64,000 bases of DNA. It comes from Pseudomonas nicosulfuronedens (GTDB taxonomy: Bacteria > Pseudomonadota > Gammaproteobacteria > Pseudomonadales > Pseudomonadaceae). The position numbers and the translations under genes are program-made. The notes beneath the pieces are model-generated. The model was not told the DNA's origin and did no database searches. It worked only from the letters and a program-made list of their open reading frames with translations. The stretch is taken from NCBI RefSeq assembly GCF_005877905.1, contig NZ_SWDV01000023.1:82013-146012 (forward strand), given 5' to 3'. Shown piece by piece: positions 27,094 to 35,639 of the stretch (position 1 is the stretch's first letter; each line of letters opens with the position of its first letter).

Positions 27094-27213
27094 GTGACCA
27101 GCTTTGCCGCTCTTGCTAACTTCTTCGCCGCCACCGCTTTCCTGACCGCGCCCGCGAAGGCCGACCCGGAACGCCGTGAGATCCGTGAGGCGAAAAAGAA
27201 CCGTCGCAAGTAA
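27094..27213 (+). CDS. Possible 39-residue basic small protein
   Basis: A GTG start at 27094 with GGAG 8 bases upstream opens a 39-codon frame with a hydrophobic N-terminal half (TSFAALANFFAATAFLTAPA) and a charged tail (ERREIREAKKNRRK). It could be a small membrane-associated or exported peptide. A perfect hairpin follows 40 bases after the stop. I do not recognise the family; the clean ribosome site and downstream hairpin are the only support. Confidence 0.45.
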   Translation: MTSFAALANFFAATAFLTAPAKADPERREIREAKKNRRK

Positions 27214-27253
27214 AGCAGTACCCGCTCCGCTCGGCCCTTTTGACAGGGCCGGC

Positions 27254-27274
27254 GGCGGGACCATCGGTCCCGCC
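27254..27274 (+). terminator. Hairpin upstream of betT
   Basis: GGCGGGACC-ATC-GGTCCCGCC is a perfect 9-bp inverted repeat downstream of the 39-codon frame and about 120 bases before betT. No T-run follows, so it could be a terminator, an attenuator or an mRNA 5' stabiliser. Confidence 0.5.
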
Positions 27275-27394
27275 GATTGGCTTTCCAGGGCCCTCCCGTG
27301 TTTTCATTGAATGCTTGTTCAAGGAAAATGTCGAGGAACCCCGCCCGTTTTGTCCGCAGCACAATCGCCTCCGTCCGTAACACCGCTCCCCTCC

Positions 27395-29359
27395 ATGCGC
27401 ATGAACCCACCGGTCTTCTACGGTGCGGCTGCGCTGATCCTTCTCTTCGCCCTGATCGTCATCAGCCAGCCACAACAGGCCGGTGAATGGCTGCTCGCCG
27501 CACAGTCCTGGGCCGCCGACAGTGTCGGCTGGTACTACCTGCTGGCGATGACGCTGTACCTGATCTTCGTGGTGGTCACCGCGCTTTCCGGCTATGGAAA
27601 GATCAAGCTCGGTGCCGACCACGACGAGCCGGAATTCAGCTACCTGTCCTGGGCCGGCATGCTCTTCGCCGCCGGCATCAGCATCACCCTGTTCTTCTTC
27701 TGCGTCTCCGAGCCGCTGACCCACTTCGCCCAGCCGCCGCAAGGTGAAGCCGGGACCCCGGAGGCGGCGCGCCAGGCCATGCAGCTGCTGTTCCTGCACT
27801 GGGGCCTGCACGGCTGGGGCGTGTTCGCCCTGGTGGCGATGGCGCTGGCCTACTTCGCCTACCGCCACAACCTGCCGCTGGCGTTGCGCTCGGCGCTCTA
27901 CCCGCTGATCGGCAAGCGCATCAACGGTCCTATCGGCTACGCCGTGGACTGCTTCGGCATCATCGCCACGGTGTTCGGCCTGGGCGCGGACATGGGCTTC
28001 GGCGTGCTGCAGCTCAACGCAGGACTGGACTTCCTTTTCGGCATCGCCCACAGCCATCCGGTGCAGATGACCCTGATCGCGCTGATGATGGGCGCGGCCA
28101 TCCTGGTCGCCGTGTCCGGCGTGGACAAGGGCATCCGCCTGCTGTCGGACATCAACATGCTGCTGGCCTGCGCGCTGCTGCTCTTCGTGCTCTTCGCCGG
28201 CCCCACCCAGCACCTGCTCAACACCCTGGTCCAGAACATCGGTGACTACCTCGGCGCCCTGCCGACCAAGAGCTTCGACCTCTATGCCTACGGCAAGGAC
28301 GGCAGCGACTGGCTGGGAGGCTGGACGGTGTTCTACTGGGCCTGGTGGATTGCCTGGGCGCCCTTCGTCGGCCTGTTCATCGCGCGCATCTCGCGCGGGC
28401 GGACGATCCGCGAATTCGTCTTCGGCGTGCTATTCATCCCGCTGGGCTTCACCCTGGCGTGGATGTCGATCTTCGGCAACAGCGCGCTGGACCTGGTGCT
28501 CAACCATGGCTTCAGCGAACTGGGCCGCGTGGCCATCGCCGACCCGTCCATGGCGCTCTACCAGATGCTGCAGAACTACCCGGCCAGCCGCGTGGTGATC
28601 GCGGTGACGGTACTGGTCAGCTTCGTCTTCTTCGTCACCTCGGCGGACTCCGGCACCGTGGTGCTCTCCACCCTTTCCGCCCACGGCGGCAGCGCCGACG
28701 ACGACGGTCCGAAATGGCTGCGGGTGTTCTGGGGCGTAGCCACCGCGCTGGTGACCGGCGGCCTGCTGTTCGCCGGCAGCATCGATGCGCTGAAGTCCGC
28801 CGTGGTGCTGACCTCGCTGCCCTTCTCGCTGATCCTGCTGCTGATGATGTGGGGCCTGCACAAGGCGTTCTATCTCGAGTCCCAGCGCCAGCGCGCGCGC
28901 ACCCACTCGCTGGCGCCGCCGCCCTCGGCCAAGCCCGGCGGCTGGAAGCGGCGCATCTCCCAGGCGGTGCACTTCCCCACCCGCGACGAGGTGTACCGCT
29001 ACATGGTCGACGTGGTCAGCCCGGCGATCGCCGCGGTCTCCGAGGTGTTCCGCGAGAAAGGCCTGCAGGTGGATTCGGACCTGGACCTGAGCAACCTGGA
29101 AATCGGCCTGGAGATCGGCCACGGCGCGCAGCATCCGTTCCTCTACCAGGTCTCGATGCGCGGCTACTTCACCCCCTCCTTCGCCCGTGCCGGCATGGGC
29201 GGGTTGCACCTGAAGAACCGCCGCTACTTCCGCGCCGAGGTGCACCTCTCCGAAGGCAGCCAGGACTACGACCTGATGGGGTACAGCAAGGAGCAGATCA
29301 TCAACGACATGCTCGACCAGTACGAGCGCCACCTGCAGTTCCTGCATCTGGTGCGCTAG
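27395..29359 (+). CDS. betT: BetT-type choline transporter (BCCT family)
   Basis: BCCT carriers import choline, betaine or carnitine with sodium or protons. The 654-residue protein has twelve predicted membrane helices, the helix-8 signature FYWAWWIAWAPFVGLFIARI, and a hydrophilic C-terminal domain of about 150 residues (from about residue 505) like that of BetT, which senses osmotic strength. The GLGADMGFGVLQLNAG segment is typical of the choline branch. The ATG is at 27395, with a second in-frame ATG at 27401; the longer frame to 27311 is not conserved in style. It is probably monocistronic, ending at a palindrome and a terminator. Confidence 0.9.
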   Translation: MRMNPPVFYGAAALILLFALIVISQPQQAGEWLLAAQSWAADSVGWYYLLAMTLYLIFVVVTALSGYGKIKLGADHDEPEFSYLSWAGMLFAAGISITLFFFCVSEPLTHFAQPPQGEAGTPEAARQAMQLLFLHWGLHGWGVFALVAMALAYFAYRHNLPLALRSALYPLIGKRINGPIGYAVDCFGIIATVFGLGADMGFGVLQLNAGLDFLFGIAHSHPVQMTLIALMMGAAILVAVSGVDKGIRLLSDINMLLACALLLFVLFAGPTQHLLNTLVQNIGDYLGALPTKSFDLYAYGKDGSDWLGGWTVFYWAWWIAWAPFVGLFIARISRGRTIREFVFGVLFIPLGFTLAWMSIFGNSALDLVLNHGFSELGRVAIADPSMALYQMLQNYPASRVVIAVTVLVSFVFFVTSADSGTVVLSTLSAHGGSADDDGPKWLRVFWGVATALVTGGLLFAGSIDALKSAVVLTSLPFSLILLLMMWGLHKAFYLESQRQRARTHSLAPPPSAKPGGWKRRISQAVHFPTRDEVYRYMVDVVSPAIAAVSEVFREKGLQVDSDLDLSNLEIGLEIGHGAQHPFLYQVSMRGYFTPSFARAGMGGLHLKNRRYFRAEVHLSEGSQDYDLMGYSKEQIINDMLDQYERHLQFLHLVR

Positions 29360-29380
29360 GTCCGGACTTGCACATGCCCT

Positions 29381-29408
29381 TGTAGGAGCGAGCTTGCTCG
29401 CTCCTACG
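29381..29408. repeat. REP palindrome after betT
   Basis: GTAGGAGCGAGC and GCTCGCTCCTAC are perfect 12-base arms separated by two bases (29382-29407). Here the two REP halves are fused head to head with no spacer, unlike the other pairs in the window. Confidence 0.85.
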
Positions 29409-29422
29409 AAAAACCCACATGG

Positions 29423-29448
29423 AAAAGGCGCCCGCAGGCGCCTTTTTC
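29423..29448. terminator. Bidirectional terminator between betT and the OPT gene
   Basis: AAAAGGCGCC-CGCA-GGCGCCTTTTTC has a GC stem flanked by an A-run on one side and a T-run on the other, so it can stop transcription from both convergent genes. Confidence 0.92.
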
Positions 29449-29464
29449 ACATCGAGGCGAAGGA

Positions 29465-31504
29465 TCAGCCGCGCGTGCCGCCCAGTACCTTGCGGTAGAA
29501 CAGCACGCAGATCGCCACGAAGACCACCAACCCCAGCCACTGCGCGGTGTCCTCGAAACTTCCCCCGACCAGGGCCAGGGGCGAGGCAGAGCCAGTGGTG
29601 CCGATGATGGCGGCGAGCAGGATGCCCATCAGGCTCTCGCCAACGATCAGGCCGGAGGCCAGCAGCACGCCCCGGCGCCTGGGCTCGTCGGAGAATTTCT
29701 CCGCGTCGACACCGGCTGCCGCGGCGCGCTTGGCCAGCGCGGTCTCCAGCAGCCAGCCGATCACCGCACCGACCACCAGGGTCATGCCGATGGTCGGCGG
29801 CAGGTAGATGCCCAGACCGACCGCCAGCACCGGCAGGCTGGCCTTGCCGGTGCGGCGCAGCAGCACGTCCACCAGGATCAGCGCGATGCCCAACGCCACG
29901 CCGATCAGGATCATGTTCCAGTTCAGCGCGTTGTGGAAAATCCCGCTGGCAATCGCCGTCATCAGCGTCGCTTGCGGTGCAGCCAGCGCAGCATTCGGGT
30001 CCATGCCCTCGCGCGGCAAGGCTCCGGTGAAGCCGTAGGCGTTGAACAGCAGCTCCAGCACCGGCGGGATCACCAGTGCACCCACGAGGCAGCCGACGAT
30101 CAGCGCGACCTGCTGGCGCCACGGCGTGGCGCCGACCAGGTAGCCGGTCTTCAGGTCCTGCAGGTTGTCGTTGGAAATCGCCGCGATGGCGATCACCACG
30201 GAGGTCGTGAACAGCGCCAGGGCGATGGCCAGCTTGCCGCCCTGCTGGTCGAGGAAGCCGGTTTCCAGCGAGCCGACGCCCAGGATCAGCAGCGACACCA
30301 GGATCACCGCGATGATGCCGATGCCGGAGATCGGGCTGCTCGACGAGCCCACCAGGCCAGCCATGTATCCACAGGCGGCGGCGATCAGGAAGCCGAAGAA
30401 GAAGGCGAAGATCACGCAGACCGCCACCAGGCCCCAGAAGCCGAAGCCCTTGAGGTCCGGTGCGGCCTCGCCGAGGAAGTAGGAGAACACCACGAACAGC
30501 GCCACGAGCAGGAAACCGGCGATGGCGACGATCCACTTCGCGGAGAGGTCCTGCTCGGTGCGCAGGTCACTCACCTCACCACGCCCGCGCACGGCGCTCA
30601 GCGACGACCAGACACCCTGCACCATGGGTTTGAACAGGGTAGCCAGGGTCCACAGCGCAGCGATCCCGATAGTGCCGGCGCCGAGGAAGCGGACCTGGCT
30701 GCTCCACAGCTTGGTGGCCAGCTCCGGCAGGCTCTGCCCGGCGGCCAGCACGCTGTTCACCGAGAGCAGCGGCACGGCCACGCCCCAGGCGATGACCACG
30801 CCGATCAGGATGGCGATGCCGGCGGTGATACCCATCAGGTACCCGGCGCCGACAAGGGCCAGGGAGAAGCCGGTGGACAGGCGGAACGCCGCCTGCCCGG
30901 CGGTGATCCAGAAGCTGAAACCTTCGGCGAGCACCTTGAAGCCACTGCTGAGCAGGCTGAAAGCAGCGGCAACCACGCCGCCGGCAATGATGTCGCGCAG
31001 GCCGGGGCCACCGGCTTTCGCAGGCTTGCCGGCTTTCTCCTCCTCCTCGTCCTGGCTGCCGACGCGAAGGATCTCCGCTGCCGCCACGCCTTCGGGATAG
31101 GGCAGGCTGCTCTGCACCACCATTACCCGACGCAGCGGAATGGTGTAGAGCACGCCGAGAATGCCGCCGATGGAGCAGATCGCCGCGGTCTGCCAGAACG
31201 GGAAGCCGCTCCAGTAGCCGATCATCAGGAGACCCGGAAGGATGAAGATGATCGAGGACAGGGTGCCGGCCGCCGAGGCCTGGGTCTGCACCATGTTGTT
31301 CTCGAGGATGTTGGAGCCGGAGAAGTAGCGCAGCACGGCCATGGAAATGACCGCAGCGGGAATCGACGAGGCGAAGGTCAGGCCGACCTTGAGGCCGAGG
31401 TACACGTTGGAAGCGGTGAACACCACGGTGATCAGCGCGCCGAGGATCAGGCCGCGAACCGTCAGCTCGGCGAGGTTGGACTCGTCGGGAATCCGTTCTT
31501 GCAT
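29465..31504 (-). CDS. OPT-family oligopeptide transporter
   Basis: OPT proteins are proton-coupled carriers of small peptides or metal chelates. The 679-residue protein has about fifteen membrane helices, the N-terminal segment ELTVRGLILGALITVVFTASNVYLGLKVGLTFASSIPAAVISM typical of the family (quoted here only as a guide: the key part is ASNVYLGLKVG), the LPYPEG motif near residue 130, and SNDNLQDLKTGYLVGATPW. I chose the ATG at 31504, which gives the family N-terminus; 19 extra upstream codons look unrelated. It is convergent with betT and lies next to tauD, separated by a REP pair. Confidence 0.9.
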   Translation of the reverse strand: MQERIPDESNLAELTVRGLILGALITVVFTASNVYLGLKVGLTFASSIPAAVISMAVLRYFSGSNILENNMVQTQASAAGTLSSIIFILPGLLMIGYWSGFPFWQTAAICSIGGILGVLYTIPLRRVMVVQSSLPYPEGVAAAEILRVGSQDEEEEKAGKPAKAGGPGLRDIIAGGVVAAAFSLLSSGFKVLAEGFSFWITAGQAAFRLSTGFSLALVGAGYLMGITAGIAILIGVVIAWGVAVPLLSVNSVLAAGQSLPELATKLWSSQVRFLGAGTIGIAALWTLATLFKPMVQGVWSSLSAVRGRGEVSDLRTEQDLSAKWIVAIAGFLLVALFVVFSYFLGEAAPDLKGFGFWGLVAVCVIFAFFFGFLIAAACGYMAGLVGSSSSPISGIGIIAVILVSLLILGVGSLETGFLDQQGGKLAIALALFTTSVVIAIAAISNDNLQDLKTGYLVGATPWRQQVALIVGCLVGALVIPPVLELLFNAYGFTGALPREGMDPNAALAAPQATLMTAIASGIFHNALNWNMILIGVALGIALILVDVLLRRTGKASLPVLAVGLGIYLPPTIGMTLVVGAVIGWLLETALAKRAAAAGVDAEKFSDEPRRRGVLLASGLIVGESLMGILLAAIIGTTGSASPLALVGGSFEDTAQWLGLVVFVAICVLFYRKVLGGTRG

Positions 31505-31654
31505 GTAGGCAATCTCTTTATGAAGCGAAACTGCCAAAGCGTAGGACAGTGCGCCATCCACCGCGACCCAGAATGGCGACGAATGCGGTCTGCGGTGCGG
31601 CTTTGTTGCCTTAAGTCACGGGGATGACGGTAATTTCCGAGTCGCCGCGACGTC

Positions 31655-31733
31655 TGTAGGAGCGAGCTTGCTCGCGAACGGATTCCAGAATGACTCCAGA
31701 GTTATGCGGTTCGCGAGCAAGCTCGCTCCTACA
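31655..31733. repeat. Inverted pair of REP elements between the OPT gene and tauD
   Basis: Two copies of the GTAGGAGCGAGCTTGCTCGCGAA family face each other with a 24-30 base spacer, at the 3' end of tauD and upstream of the OPT gene. Confidence 0.92.
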
Positions 31734-31762
31734 AATCAAACCGCCAATTCCGTGTGGCGAAC

Positions 31763-32599
31763 TCAGAACGGTTTGTCGCCCAGTATGGTCGCACGGTGCA
31801 TCACGCGGCGCTGCGGGCGGTAGTCGTCCACCGCGTAATGCTGGGTCACACGGTTGTCCCAGAAAGCCACGTCGTTCTCCCTCCAACGCCAGCGCACGGT
31901 GAACTCCGGGCGAGCGAAGTGGGCAAACAACAGGTCGAGGACGGCGCGACTTTCCGCCGGTTCCAGCTCGTTGATGCGGGTGGTGAAGCCGTCACTGACG
32001 AACAGGGCCTTGCGCCCGGTGACCGGATGCGTACGGATCACCGGATGGCTGCGCGGGGGGTTCTTCTTGCGCGCTTCTTCGAGACGCGCGAGGTCCGCGT
32101 CGGTGGCGCCGAAGCGTTCCTGGGGGAAGGACTTGCTGATGTCGTGGGTCGCGGTGAGTCCGTCGAGCAACCGCTGCAGCGGTTTCGACAGCGCCTCGAA
32201 CGCCGCGATGCCACTGGCCCACAGGGTGTCGCCACCGTAGGGCGGCAGCTGCTTGGCGGCCAGCACGGCGCCCAGCGCCGGTGTCTCCAGGAAGGTGACG
32301 TCGGTGTGCCAGATGGCGTTGTCGCGCACATCGGTGACGGCGGTGTCGAGGACGATGACCTCGCGCTGCTCAGGCGAGCTGGGGTAGATCGGATGGATGT
32401 GCAGGTCGCCGAAGCGCGCGGCGAAGTTCGCCTGCTGCGTCGGTGTCAACGGCTGGTCGCGGAAGAACAGTACGTGGTGATCGAGCAGGGCTTGCTCGAT
32501 CTGGCGCCGTGCCGCGTCGTCCAGCGGATCGGCCAGGCGCACGCCGGAAACGATGGCGCCGAGGGCCGGGCTGATGGGTTCGATGGTCAGGGTGGTCAT
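31763..32599 (-). CDS. tauD: Taurine dioxygenase TauD
   Basis: TauD is an Fe(II)/2-oxoglutarate dioxygenase that hydroxylates taurine, which then releases sulfite and aminoacetaldehyde. The 278-residue protein has the facial triad H98-x-D100 (in WHTD) and H254 (in [10 protein letters not shown]), close to H99/D101/H255 of E. coli TauD, and a RRVMHRATI segment with the oxoglutarate-binding arginines. Length is normal. It is the last gene of the tau cluster but is separated from tauC by 218 bases holding two GC-rich palindromes. Expression is expected under sulfate starvation, probably through CysB. Confidence 0.95.
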   Translation of the reverse strand: MTTLTIEPISPALGAIVSGVRLADPLDDAARRQIEQALLDHHVLFFRDQPLTPTQQANFAARFGDLHIHPIYPSSPEQREVIVLDTAVTDVRDNAIWHTDVTFLETPALGAVLAAKQLPPYGGDTLWASGIAAFEALSKPLQRLLDGLTATHDISKSFPQERFGATDADLARLEEARKKNPPRSHPVIRTHPVTGRKALFVSDGFTTRINELEPAESRAVLDLLFAHFARPEFTVRWRWRENDVAFWDNRVTQHYAVDDYRPQRRVMHRATILGDKPF

Positions 32600-32646
32600 G
32601 TTCGTGTTCTCTCGTGAGGTTCACGGGGAAAGGCGCCCTCTCCCCA

Positions 32647-32670
32647 CCCCTCTCCTTGAAGGGAGAGGGG
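32647..32670. repeat. CCCTCTCC-type palindrome, copy 1
   Basis: CCCCTCTCC (32647-32655) faces GGAGAGGGG (32662-32670) with a six-base loop. It belongs to a second class of intergenic palindromes, unlike the GTAGGAGC type, and lies inside the tau operon between tauC and tauD. Confidence 0.8.
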
Positions 32671-32762
32671 GCTTGTTCGGTGTATTCGGAAAGGGCGGTC
32701 AACCCCTTCAGCCGCGCAGACTCATCCATGAGGCAGAGGTATCGAAGCCACTCAGGACAGTC

Positions 32763-32786
32763 CCCTCTCCCGCTTGCGGGAGAGGG
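32763..32786. repeat. CCCTCTCC-type palindrome, copy 2
   Basis: CCCTCTCCCGC-TT-GCGGGAGAGGG is a perfect 11-bp inverted repeat. Another GGGAGAGGGG half follows at 32790-32799. Together with copy 1 it could stall or stabilise mRNA between tauC and tauD. Confidence 0.8.
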
Positions 32787-32817
32787 TTAGGGAGAGGGGC
32801 CTTTGCTCTCGGTTGCA

Positions 32818-33636
32818 TTACTCCCAGGAAGCAAACCGCTTCTGCACCCAGCGCAGGCCCAGCTCGAAAGTCAGTGCAATGGCGGCGATCAGCAGAATCC
32901 CCAGTACCACCACGTCGGTGGCGAGGAACTGCGCGGCGGATTGCACCATGAAGCCCAGGCCGCGGTTGGCGGCGATCAGCTCGGCGGCGACCAGGGTCGA
33001 CCAGCCCACGCCCAGGGCGATGCGCAGGCCGGTCAGGACATCCGGCAGCGCGCTGGGCAGGATCACGTGGCGCACCACCTGCAGGCGGCTGGCGCCCAGG
33101 CAGCGCACGGCCTGGATCCGCGACTTGTCCACACGGCGCACGCCGGCGGCGGTGGCGATCAGCAACGGCGCAAACAGCGCGAGGTAGATCAGCAGCACCT
33201 TGGACAGCTCGCCGATGCCGAACCAGATGACGATCAGCGGCAGGTAGGCCAGCGGCGGCACCGGGCGGTAGAACTCCACCAGCGGGTCGAAGGCCGCGCC
33301 CACCAGCGGGTTGAGACCCATCAGGATGCCCAGCGGAATGGCCGTCAGTACCGCCGCGCCCAGTGCCAGCAACACACGCAGCAGGCTGGTACCGATGTGT
33401 TGCCACAACGACGCATCGACGTAGCCTTCGGCAAGCAGACGCTGGAAGGCTTCCACCAGTTGCTCCGGCGCGGGCAGGAACAGGGTGTCGACCCAGCCCA
33501 GGTGCGTGGCCAGCCACCAGAGCACGAAGACGCCGACGATGCTGCCGGCGGCGGCCCAGCGACGGTAATCACCCGGCACGCTGCGGGCTTTCGCCGCGGC
33601 GGCGGGGAGTTTGGCGGCGAGAGTTTCAGTGGGCAT
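32818..33636 (-). CDS. tauC: Taurine/sulfonate ABC transporter permease TauC
   Basis: Inner-membrane channel subunit of the taurine importer. The 272-residue protein has about six membrane helices and the EAA loop (ASRLQVVRHVILPSALPDVLTG) that docks on the ATPase, plus the SsuC/TauC-like PVPPLAYLPLIVIWFGIGE segment. The ATG at 33636 is in a different frame from tauB and overlaps its last 11 bases, indicating translational coupling. It is the only sulfonate permease gene in the window. Confidence 0.95.
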   Translation of the reverse strand: MPTETLAAKLPAAAAKARSVPGDYRRWAAAGSIVGVFVLWWLATHLGWVDTLFLPAPEQLVEAFQRLLAEGYVDASLWQHIGTSLLRVLLALGAAVLTAIPLGILMGLNPLVGAAFDPLVEFYRPVPPLAYLPLIVIWFGIGELSKVLLIYLALFAPLLIATAAGVRRVDKSRIQAVRCLGASRLQVVRHVILPSALPDVLTGLRIALGVGWSTLVAAELIAANRGLGFMVQSAAQFLATDVVVLGILLIAAIALTFELGLRWVQKRFASWE

Positions 33637-34417
33637 GCTCGGCCTCCGGTTCTTCGAGGAACTCATCGAGGAGGAGTTGGCGCAGACGCGCGAATTCCGG
33701 GTCGGACTTGATGCTGCGCACCGGCTCGCCCGCGGCATAGCGACGAGCGAAGTCCAGCGACAGGCGCTTGACGATGCGTGCCGGCGGTCCGTCCATCACC
33801 ACCAGGTCAGTGGCGAGGAACAACGCTTCGTCGACGCTGTGGGTAATCAGGAACAGGCCCTTGCCGGTCTTGCGCCACAGGTCGAGAGTCAGCACCTGCA
33901 TGCGCTCGCGAGTCAGCGCGTCTAGGGCACCGAAAGGCTCGTCGAGCAACAGGAAATCCGGTTCCACCGCCAGCGCGCGGGCGAGGCCCAGACGCTGCCG
34001 CTGACCGCCGGACAGTTGCGAGATTCGGTAGTCCGCGTGCTCGCCCAGGCCTACCAGCTTCAGTACTTCGTGGGCACGGGCATTGCGCTCGGCAGCGCCG
34101 ACGCTGCGAATGCGCAAGCCCAGGGCGACGTTATCCAGGGCATTGAGCCAGGGCATCAGCGCGTCATCCTGGAACACCACGCCGCGTTCACCGCCGGGGC
34201 CTTCAAGGGTCCGGCCATCGATCTGCACGCGGCCGCTGTCCGGCGCCTGGAAGCCCGCCAGCACGTTGAGCAGGCTGGACTTGCCGCAGCCGGACGGGCC
34301 GAGCACCACCAGGGATTCGCCCTTGGCCAGGCTGAGAGTGAGGTCCTGCAGTACGACGCGCTCGCGTCCGCGCTGCTGGAAAGTGAGGCTGACCGCCTCG
34401 GCCGTCAGACGGCTCAT
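33626..34417 (-). CDS. tauB: Taurine/sulfonate ABC transporter ATPase TauB
   Basis: Cytoplasmic ATPase that powers the TauC channel. The 263-residue protein contains Walker A GPSGCGKSS (near residue 40), the Q-loop VFQDDALMPW, the ABC signature LSGGQRQR, Walker B FLLLDEPFGALD and the switch histidine LITHSVDEA. These match the TauB/SsuB branch. It overlaps tauC by 11 bases and is preceded by a REP pair that separates it from tauA. Confidence 0.95.
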   Translation of the reverse strand: MSRLTAEAVSLTFQQRGRERVVLQDLTLSLAKGESLVVLGPSGCGKSSLLNVLAGFQAPDSGRVQIDGRTLEGPGGERGVVFQDDALMPWLNALDNVALGLRIRSVGAAERNARAHEVLKLVGLGEHADYRISQLSGGQRQRLGLARALAVEPDFLLLDEPFGALDALTRERMQVLTLDLWRKTGKGLFLITHSVDEALFLATDLVVMDGPPARIVKRLSLDFARRYAAGEPVRSIKSDPEFARLRQLLLDEFLEEPEAEHAH

Positions 34418-34460
34418 GTTCTGCCCTCCGTAGGGTGAGAAGAATTACGTAGCGCTTTTC

Positions 34461-34535
34461 TGTAGGAGCGAGCTTGCTCGCGAACCCGCCTGAGCTTCGG
34501 AGCAAGCCGGGGTTCGCGAGCAAGCTCGCTCCTAC
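34461..34535. repeat. Inverted pair of REP elements between tauB and tauA
   Basis: Two complete copies of the GTAGGAGCGAGC...CGCGAAC family face each other within the tau operon, 131 bases of non-coding DNA separating the genes. Such pairs inside operons can lower downstream expression by protecting only the upstream mRNA segment, here tauA. Confidence 0.92.
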
Positions 34536-34548
34536 GAAGAACAGGACC

Positions 34549-35559
34549 TCAGCGCTGCCCGACCTGCACGCTCTCCGCCTGGCGCACGTACTCGGCGCTG
34601 ACGTAGGGCGAGTAGTCCTTGAGCACGGACGGCACGCGTTTCTGCTCTTTCAGGAATTCAGCCGTACCGGCGATGTCCTTGGCGGTGCCGCCGCCCAGCA
34701 GCGCGGAAGACAGCTGCGCCTGGGCCTCGGGGAAGGCGGAACCGGCCAGCAGCTCCGGAACGTCCTTCGGATCGGCGCCGGTCAGGCGGGCGATCTTCTT
34801 CGCCTGCTCGGAATCGGCAGTCCATTCGGCCTTGTGGGCGTTGTAGTCGGCGAAGGAATCCAGGCTCACCTTGGCGAACTTGGCAATCACTTCCGGGTGC
34901 TTCTCGGCGAAGTCCTTGCGGGCGACCCAGACCTCGAAGGTCGGCGCGCCCCACTGGCCCACTTCGGCGGCGTCGGTCAGCACCTTGCCGGACTTCTTGA
35001 TCTCGCCCAGGGCGGGCGACCAGACGAAGGCACCGTCGATGTCGCCACGGCGCCAGGCGGCGGCGATCTCGGTGGGGTTGAGGTTGACGATCTTCACCTT
35101 CGAGGGGTCGATCTTCCAGTGCTTGAGTGCACCCAGCAGGCTGTAGTGAGAGGTGGAGACGAAGGGCGTGGCGATGGTCTTGCCGACCAGGTCTTCGGGC
35201 TTCTCGATCTTGCTGCCGTTACGCACCACCAGAGCCTCGGCGGCGTTGATCTGCGCGGAGACGATGAAGGCCACGATCGGCAGACCGCGCGAAGTGGCGG
35301 CGGCCAGCGGGCTGGAACCGAGGTTGCCCAGCTGCACGTCGCCCGAGGCGATGGCGGCGACCACTTCCGGGCCACTGTTGAAGCGGCGCCAGTCGAGCTT
35401 CTCGCCGATGACCTTCTCGTAGGTACCGTCGGCCTGGGGCACCTTGGTCGGGTCGATGCCAGTCTGGTAGCCGAGGGTGATGTCGGCCTGGGCGGCGCCA
35501 GCGACGCCGACCAGGGCAAGCGCGGCCAGCAGGCGGCGCGGGGCACTGATGTGTTTCAT
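34549..35559 (-). CDS. tauA: Taurine-binding periplasmic protein TauA
   Basis: Periplasmic receptor that delivers taurine to TauBC. The 336-residue protein has a Sec signal peptide (to about AAQA-24) and TauA-like segments: DITLGYQTGIDPTKVPQADG, the VQLGNLGSSPLAAATSRG ligand loop, and the domain-closure region DGAFVWSPALGEIKKSG. AGGAGCTCCAC precedes the ATG at 35559. It lies 80 bases after another sulfonate-binding protein gene in the same direction. Confidence 0.95.
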   Translation of the reverse strand: MKHISAPRRLLAALALVGVAGAAQADITLGYQTGIDPTKVPQADGTYEKVIGEKLDWRRFNSGPEVVAAIASGDVQLGNLGSSPLAAATSRGLPIVAFIVSAQINAAEALVVRNGSKIEKPEDLVGKTIATPFVSTSHYSLLGALKHWKIDPSKVKIVNLNPTEIAAAWRRGDIDGAFVWSPALGEIKKSGKVLTDAAEVGQWGAPTFEVWVARKDFAEKHPEVIAKFAKVSLDSFADYNAHKAEWTADSEQAKKIARLTGADPKDVPELLAGSAFPEAQAQLSSALLGGGTAKDIAGTAEFLKEQKRVPSVLKDYSPYVSAEYVRQAESVQVGQR

Positions 35560-35639
35560 GTGGAGCTCCTGGGAATGCGTACGAAGGCGGCCAGCCGGGC
35601 CGTGACGGGCCGCTCCGGCGGAGCGGCGGCAAAGGTGGA

